The notes under the pieces were generated by a model. It made no database searches and was not told where the DNA came from. It saw nothing but the letters and a program-made list of their open reading frames with translations. Both the position numbers and the translations under genes were made by a program. 64,000 bases of DNA from Cyclospora cayetanensis (lineage: Eukaryota; Apicomplexa; Conoidasida; Eucoccidiorida; Eimeriidae). Below are positions 57,801 to 64,000 of the stretch, piece after piece. The stretch lies in the NCBI RefSeq assembly GCF_002999335.1, contig NW_020312055.1, positions 62,001-126,000 on the forward strand, read 5' to 3'. Within the stretch, counting starts at the first letter, position 1. The number at the start of each line of letters is the position of its first letter.

Positions 57801-60800
57801 GACAGATATCGGCCGCGCAAGAGAGCGAGCAGAGGGAGCACCTAAGGACCTTCACGGTGGAAGGCGACGCTTCGACTGCCTCTTACTTTTTTGCCTTTGC
57901 TGCCGCCTCGGGAGGCACCGTTACGGTGAACATCAGCAGGTAAGCAGGGCACTGGTGGCCTCTTTTTTTTGCGTGGTGTTGTGCGGCGAGTGAGTTTTGC
58001 TTGCTGGCTTGCTTGCTTTCCGGAACTGTACATGGGGCATTTCTAATGGCTGTGGCCTATACGAGGTGCTGCGCTTGGAGGCCCCTCAAAGCGTGGCGCT
58101 GTCTCCACAGGCAGGCCGTCCAGGAGGCTTCCGAACGGCTGCGCTTGAGTTGTCTAGCTGCAGCGGCAGGCAGGCAGCACCGAACGGGGGCAAGCAGCAG
58201 AGAGCTAGGAGGGGTTCCGAGGCGGGAGGCGCTCGGGAACCACGCGGGCTGTACACACAGGACGAGAGAAGAGATAAAAGCGGGAAAAGACGGGAAAGAA
58301 GGAGGGGGAGGGATAATCGAATGACGATGACAACCACGTACCGTATTGAATATTACTAGACATGACGACAGCGTGGACGCAGATGGACCGATTGTACGGG
58401 CAGGCACGGGTTGTCGTCGCATTGTGTGTCTGGCTTTCGTTGCTGTGCAGGAACTCCGACCTTCAGGGGGATTGCTCTTTTCCCCTGCTTCTGTCCGATT
58501 TAGGCTTTGGAAGTGTGCTGCCGTCGGAGGGCTGTCTGAAGGCGGCTGGAGGCTCAGATGGTGCAGCCTCCTGCGCGGCGGGTGTCTCGTTCCGCGGAGC
58601 TTCAGAGGAGTTTCTCTTTCGGCCGCAAAACACACTGGTCAATATGCAGGGAATGAGCGATTGCCTTCCTACGCTCGCCGCTCTTGCCGCAGCAGTCTGC
58701 ACACTGCCGTGCTGTTACAACGGGGGAAGCGCCGAGGGCGTCGCTCCTGATCACCTGGTGTTGCCTTGCAGTCCGGCGGAGCAGCAGCGGCTGCAGGAGC
58801 TGCTGCTGAGAGACCTCGAGGCAGTCAAGACGCAGCTGAACAGCAGCAGCAGCAGCAGCAGCAGCACCACCACCACCACTGAAGGGGGGCCGCCACCCTT
58901 CGATTGCCACTGGACGGCAGCAGCAGAGGGGGACTGGAGATACTTGTGCATTTGGGGAGTCGGGTGCGTGCGCTATAAAGAAAGCAACCGACTCGAAGCC
59001 GTAGCCTCGCAGTTACAGCTGGCTGGATATGCTGTTTGGTGCGGAGAGGATCACTTGGCCGTCGCACTCCCCCCCCCAGCTGCTATACATCGCCAACAGC
59101 ACGCGCACCTGCAGCAGCAGCATCTGCAACACAACAGGCATCCTTGCGAAAAAAAAAGCGTTTTGTCTCTAAAAGCCTTCGGCGATCACCGTCTGGCAAT
59201 GTCCTGGGCCCTTCTTGGGCTTCGCAGGCCGGACGTCTTTGTTGAAGAAGTGAGTCTCGCATCTCTCGCAGCAGCTGTCACTGATATTGCTGTTGCGGCT
59301 GCATTCGCGGCTGCCACTTCTCTGTTTGCTATTCTGCCTGGCTGCTAGGGCCAGCCCTGCACAGAGCGCATTGGGCTTCAGGGGTGTCTTCTTGCAAAGC
59401 TTTCTGACAGCTTTACGCCTAGGCTGACACGCAGAGCGATTCGATGCCTATGCGTTCGCGCACAGCTTGAGCCAGCGTAGATGCGTGCTTGATTTGACGT
59501 GTATATCATGCTAAGCAGCTTCACGTTGGGCATGAACTAGCTGTCAAACGCGCAGGCCAGCATTTCGGATCTTCATGCACAGAAAGACCCCGTTTACGCG
59601 GTACTGTGATTCTCTCTGCGTGTGCCTCACGGTTGTCACTGTCTGAGTGGGCCGTGTTTCTGCAGTGGCAATGCGTCAGCAAGACCTTCTTGGACTTTTG
59701 GACAGAGGCAGAAAAGTCTCTTGGCCTCGAAATTCGCACGCCCTGAACCTCCTACCATCCGTAACGCGACAAACAGGTCCTCAAGAGCACCACAACAAAG
59801 TTCAGCGATTGCAGCAGCAGGCGGAGCAGGAGCCACGGCAGCGCTACTCGCTCTCTCAGAGTCGAATCCGGAGTGTCTCTGGTGTTACACGTCAAGTGTG
59901 GATCGCAAGCATTCCCACATAGAGCTCCCAGATGCAAGAACTGCTCTCACGCGCCTTGATGATGCGATACGTAGCGATGTGCATCTCCACGTATATATGT
60001 ATATATATATATGCCTTACATGCATATATGTAGATGTGTGTAGACTCTGCAGCAAAGGTTTTTTCGTACCACATAAAGAAAACTGCATGCGGGCTTGTTG
60101 TCTAGCAGCGATGCCACCAGATCTGGTTTCTGTTGCCCCCTGGGTGCCTCCTTCTGAGGCGATGTCTTTCTGGTGAGCCTCAGGGCCTTGCTTTCTTTGA
60201 ATGCGCGACGTGTCTCGCAAGGCACCCGCCTAGTGGGTGTAAGATATCCCAGAGGGGCTGCTCCTCGGATGCCCTTGTGTTTCTTTGGCGAGCATGTTCC
60301 GCGTCTGTAGAGCGGCGAGGAATGGGCACCAACCCCTTCCCCGAAGCTTTCCCCTCCTGCCTCTTGCCAAATCCACCACCCTTCCATATTAGTTGTGCTG
60401 GGCAGAATCAGGGTCTCGAGCATACGAGGGTGCGTCATAGCAATTGCATAGGCTACTAGCCCGTATTGTCTTTCTCTCGTCTCTTCATTGGCTGTGCTGC
60501 TACTTCCACACCGCTAAGATGTCATCGAATGAAGGTCGAACGCCAGCCAAAAGGTCTCTTCCTCCTCTCATGGGGGGACAGCGTTGGCCTCCGCAGGCTG
60601 TGGAGGGAACCGGAAAGGGGGAAGAGACTGCTCGTGCAGAGACGATAGTTGACGAGCACGGAGTAAAACGTTGAACGGGGGACCCTTTACAGCAAATGAC
60701 ATCTCATCCAGGCACTCAGAGAGACGCGGAGGCGCCCTGCTGCAGGTGCACATCCGGCATCGACCTCTTTATGGCCTCTCTAAACATCGTATGGGGGGAT

Positions 60801-63800
60801 GGATGCACTAGGCAGCCCTTCTCCAAGCCTTTGTGGTGTGTAAATTGGAGGCACTACGTGTTAGCACCACTGGCGCAGCCTGCATTCAAAGAGCGTCATT
60901 GTATGATCGGTCATGGTGGACCGTCTGCGCATGCCTCTGTAGAGGCACCAGTCCGCAGTTTCAGAAGCGGATTCCTCGACTGACGTCCACGTGGGACCGA
61001 CGGCGTAAAGCAGTGCCGTTTTACACTCTCCAATGCTTCTCAGGAGCACCTGTAAACGGTATCTCTAGAACCAGCCTCTTGCAAGTAGCACGCAGGCTCT
61101 TCCGGCCCCATTTTGTCGCTGGTGGGCATCGTAGGGCAGTCAAAAAATGCCTTCATCAAAAGGCACGCATCTCCGGCAGATTATTAGAAAACGGATTCTC
61201 GGGAGGCGTGCACTAGCAGAAATATCTAGCGATACAGCGTGCAAGTTTTGCGGCAAAACTTAGGAGCTTCTCCTAAAAGGAAGCTCTGGTAGAATATGGC
61301 GATGCTACCACCGAGTTAATGCGAGACCTATGTATATGTATTCATATGTACATAGGTATTTTTACACCTCAGCTACTGAACGCATGTTCGATCAAATCGT
61401 CGGAGGCACACACGCCCCCCCCTTCGCAAAAAGGTTCTACGCGGTTGTGCCGAAGCGGTCAGAAGTCTTCGGCGTGGGAAGAGTCGGGATATTCGATCCA
61501 TCACTGAGGGTAGATGCCGCAGCTCGCCTTTAGGGCTAAGAATGCCTTTTAGGGTCCTCATGTTATGGCGCTGTATAGAAATATGCAGGTCAGGATAAGA
61601 CGACTTTTGTGTGCGGTGTATACGGGGAAAGCTTCAGTGGAGAAAGACGCCAAGGATCTATGTCTTGAATGACCGTTTGTTCATGAGCGATCTGAGGGTA
61701 AGCTGCTGAATGCTTACGTCTGTAGCACACCTACGAATCGAGGATCTTTTCTCGGGCAGTACGAACTGTGTGTCGGGGTTTCTGTAGGATTGCAGTGCAG
61801 TGTTTCGACCATGGCGCTTGGAGGGCGACCCCCCTGTGAGGCACCAAACTGCCTCTTCCTGCGGTCTTCCGCATCCCTCAATCGATGCTGAGCCTCTTTA
61901 TTTTCTCTCTTTTAGGGAGGCATGAGCACAGAGAAGATGCCGCCCACTGGGGGGGCCCGTAACGGGGGGTAGGGCTGGTTGCCGTGGCTCGCTCGAAGTT
62001 CTTGCGCAACATTCTCCGCAAAACTTGAAGCTAGAAACGAATACAGATCCTGACTTTTGGAAGCCTGTAAAGTCGCATCTCGGAGAGGGTGTCCTGTGCA
62101 TAAATCTGGTGGGTGGTTCTCTTCCTTGGGGTTTCCAGGGGCCCCCCTCTCGGCTGTGGGCCCTTCGATGCAGCAGACCCCGACAGACAGGGGGCCCCTC
62201 CGCGCGCACAGCGCTGTTTCCGCTATTGAGTCTTAATATGTGTTTTTTCGTGAAATATGCGCCTTAAAGTATATTTTTTGCTTTATGTACTTCTGCTGAT
62301 GCTGTCGCCGGACTCCTTCAGCGTAAGGCAAGGCGGCAAGCGGGAGGTCTCGGGGATACTACCTACCCCTGCGCATCTTAGCGGTCGCGCCTCCTGCTTG
62401 TGGCTTCCAAAGCCCAGCTGCACTGCGCTTGACTACGCGTGACTACGCTTGACTGCTCTGCAGTGCACGGCGCACTTCTACGTTCGGGAGGCACGGGGGT
62501 AGGTAGGCCTCACACGTGGATACAGCGGCGGGGGGGCTCAACTAGCGGGAAGACTGTTTCCTGCATCGCAGGCGAGCACACGACAAAATCGCCGCCTCGC
62601 TCGCTCGCGCTGGCCTTTTAAGGCCCCCAACTTTCTCCCCCCGCAGTATCCCCATGCAGCCAGAGGGGCCCCTCAGCCCCTCGACTGCAGGGGCTCCCAG
62701 CGGCAGCTGGGGGCCCCCAGCCCCGTGGGGGCCTCAGGGGGCCCCCAAGCAGCTGGAAACGACGCCGCATGCAGGGCTGTGCATGTGTCTTGTGGGCATG
62801 CGCGCTGCCGGCAAGACACTCTTCGCCTCCGCAGCTGCAGACAGTGGTGACGCAGCCGCTGTAGATCTCGACAGGTTCATAGAGGAGCATTTCTTGAAGC
62901 GGCTCATGTCAACAGCAGGGCAGCACGAGCAGCTGCCTCGCCTCCGCCACTCAGGTCCAAGCAACACACCCCAGCCAGCAACGGAGGCGGCAGACACTGC
63001 CGCTGCGATTGCCGCTGGTGTGGCCGTCCACGACGGGTGCAACTGCTCCCCCGACAGACCACTCTCGCCCTTCTGCTGTTTCTGCGCTACCCAGCGGAAG
63101 CAGCAACCCACGCCACAGCATGCCGATCCACAGCAGCACCTGCTGCTGCAGCGGAGCACGCCTGCGCAGCCTCTACCAGGCTGTGTCTGCTTAGGCCTCT
63201 CCCCCTGCCGCTCGGTACGTTCTTGGCGCGCTGCTGCCTTCCCAGTGCATTGCAGGAGCAGGCAACAGCTGCCGCGGCTCCACCACTTCATCCAGCGCTT
63301 CGGAATCTCGACCTTTCGATCCGTCGAAGCTGCTGCAGCGGCCTTCTGCCTCTACATGGCAAGCAGTCCGCATGCCGCAGCGGCGCTGCCCGTGTACTCG
63401 AAGGTCAGCAGTTCTGCCAGCAACATTAGCAGCAGTAGCAGCAGCAGCAGCAGTGCTACCCCCACCAATAGCAGCAGCAACAGTAGCAGTGCTACCACCA
63501 ACAATAGCAGCAGCAACAGTAGCAGTGCTACCCCCAACAATAGCAGCAGCAACAGTAGTGCTACCCCCACCAATAGCAGCAGCAACAGTAGCAGCAGTGC
63601 CACCCCCACCAATAGCGGCAGCAACAGCAGCAGCAGTAGCACCCCCACCAATAGCAGCAGCAACAGCAGTAACAGCCGTGAGAATTGTTATGCAGAGTTT
63701 CGCGGCTTTCGCATCTCAAAGTGCCAACTACCCGGCCTTTGGCATATACAGCCCCCGGCAGACAGCACTGATGGAAGCAGAGGCTGCAGAGTTAGCGGCA

Positions 63801-64000
63801 TTTCAAGCTGCGAGCTTTGCGAAGTGCCGGATTGTTACACTGCAGAAATCGAGGAGTCGCTGCTGTTGAAGCTGTTTGGCCACATGCACAAGCAGCAGCT
63901 GCAGCAGCAGCCGCTGTTGCTGCTATCCTGCGGAGGTGGAGCTCTGCATGCACCTGAAGCGCAGCGTGTGCTCCTGCAGGAGAGGCATATTGTTTGGGTT
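51896..64000 (+). CDS. AROM: AROM multifunctional shikimate-pathway enzyme (3' end outside window)
   Basis: A fused enzyme making chorismate precursors. Exons, with phases agreeing throughout: 51896-52531, 52636-53455, 53917-54060, 54319-54604, 54832-55280, 55746-55919, 56370-56452, 56993-57939, 58451-59249, 59666-59715 and 62647 to beyond 64000; about 1900 codons seen. Dehydroquinate synthase: [64 protein letters not shown] synthase: [84 protein letters not shown]. Shikimate kinase: P-loop [41 protein letters not shown]. Dehydroquinase and shikimate dehydrogenase are expected beyond the end. Low-complexity Ser/Asn inserts interrupt the N-terminus and the kinase. The 59715 donor is weak; without it the frame stops at 59746, so a separate kinase gene starting at ATG 62654 is the alternative. 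Confidence 0.9.
52205..52420 (+). repeat. AAC/AGC/AGT triplet repeat coding Ser/Asn run
   Basis: About 215 bases of near-pure CAG-family triplets inside AROM exon 1, read as alternating Ser and Asn. It separates an Ala-rich N-terminal stretch from the first dehydroquinate synthase strand ([13 protein letters not shown]). It is likely a disordered insert. Confidence 0.9.
53485..53815. repeat. 27-bp minisatellite in AROM intron 2
   Basis: About 12 imperfect copies of a unit close to GTGCTGGGAATATATAAGAG followed by TCAAGGG. The array fills most of the intron 53456-53916. Variants include ATAGATA for ATATATA in the early copies and a degenerate copy near 53641-53665. It does not interrupt coding sequence. 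Confidence 0.92.
59716..62646 (+). other. Long (2.9 kb) intron or intergenic gap before shikimate kinase
   Basis: This sequence separates the end of the EPSP synthase domain from the shikimate kinase exon and is far longer than any other intron in the gene (others mostly 100-550 bases). Small open patches, such as 60444-60674 and 61330-61533, show some coding-like composition but no domain. A TATATG microsatellite lies at 59988-60035, and GGGGCCCC-rich patches at about 61945-62190. Confidence 0.5.
62706..62721. repeat. Perfect 16-bp GC palindrome in coding sequence
   Basis: GCTGGGGGCCCCCAGC reads the same on both strands and lies in the Gly/Pro/Ala-rich linker just before the shikimate kinase P-loop. 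It is surrounded by further GGGGCCCC-type steps (62660-62750). Confidence 0.8.
63420..63680 (+). repeat. 36-bp coding minisatellite in shikimate kinase
   Basis: About six imperfect copies of a 33-39 bp unit, itself made of AGC/AAC/ACC triplets, encode repeats like [12 protein letters not shown]. It sits between the FR..E motif and the GGG motif of shikimate kinase, so it expands a loop of the enzyme by roughly 90 residues. Confidence 0.85.

Overview
The window is nuclear DNA of a coccidian apicomplexan, most likely an Eimeria-type parasite (Eimeria or Cyclospora). The evidence is intron-rich genes, long runs of Ser, Asn, Gln and Ala encoded by CAG-type triplets, secreted multi-EGF proteins, and a fused shikimate-pathway (AROM) gene. 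No bacterial-style operons, rRNA, tRNA, CRISPR array or intact transposon was recognised. Gene models were built by hand from reading frames, splice dinucleotides and intron phase. Exon edges are good where phases agree and are flagged where they do not.

Layout. 1-9044 has no convincing gene. A divergent kinesin with a very long disordered tail lies at 9045-16459 (+), followed 96 bp later by a small three-exon gene (16556-17211, +). A small heat-shock protein (about 19060-20508, +) and the alpha subunit of the nascent-polypeptide-associated complex (24336-25363, +) follow. At 26433-33571 sits a head-to-head pair of secreted EGF-repeat proteins (minus, then plus) sharing a C-terminal domain I do not recognise, with degenerate look-alikes outside both ends. 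After a gene-poor stretch come a probable mitochondrial ribosomal protein mS23-like gene (38033-40420, -) and phosphoglycerate kinase (42018-45481, -). From about 46 kb the sequence becomes dense in triplet repeats. It carries a FAM210/DUF1279-type mitochondrial protein (46344-49774, +) and then the AROM gene (51896 to beyond 64000, +), which covers 3-dehydroquinate synthase, EPSP synthase and the first part of shikimate kinase before the window ends.

Functionally the window mixes housekeeping (glycolysis, chaperones, mitochondrial translation), a plastid/bacterial-like biosynthetic pathway (shikimate) and parasite-specific secreted proteins. The most interesting parts are the EGF gene pair with its shared new domain and decayed copies, and a dispersed repeat present at least five times in the first 36 kb whose core keeps a readable peptide in every copy. 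The change from repeat-poor to triplet-rich DNA around 46 kb is also notable and fits the mosaic of repeat-poor and repeat-rich segments known from Eimeria chromosomes.
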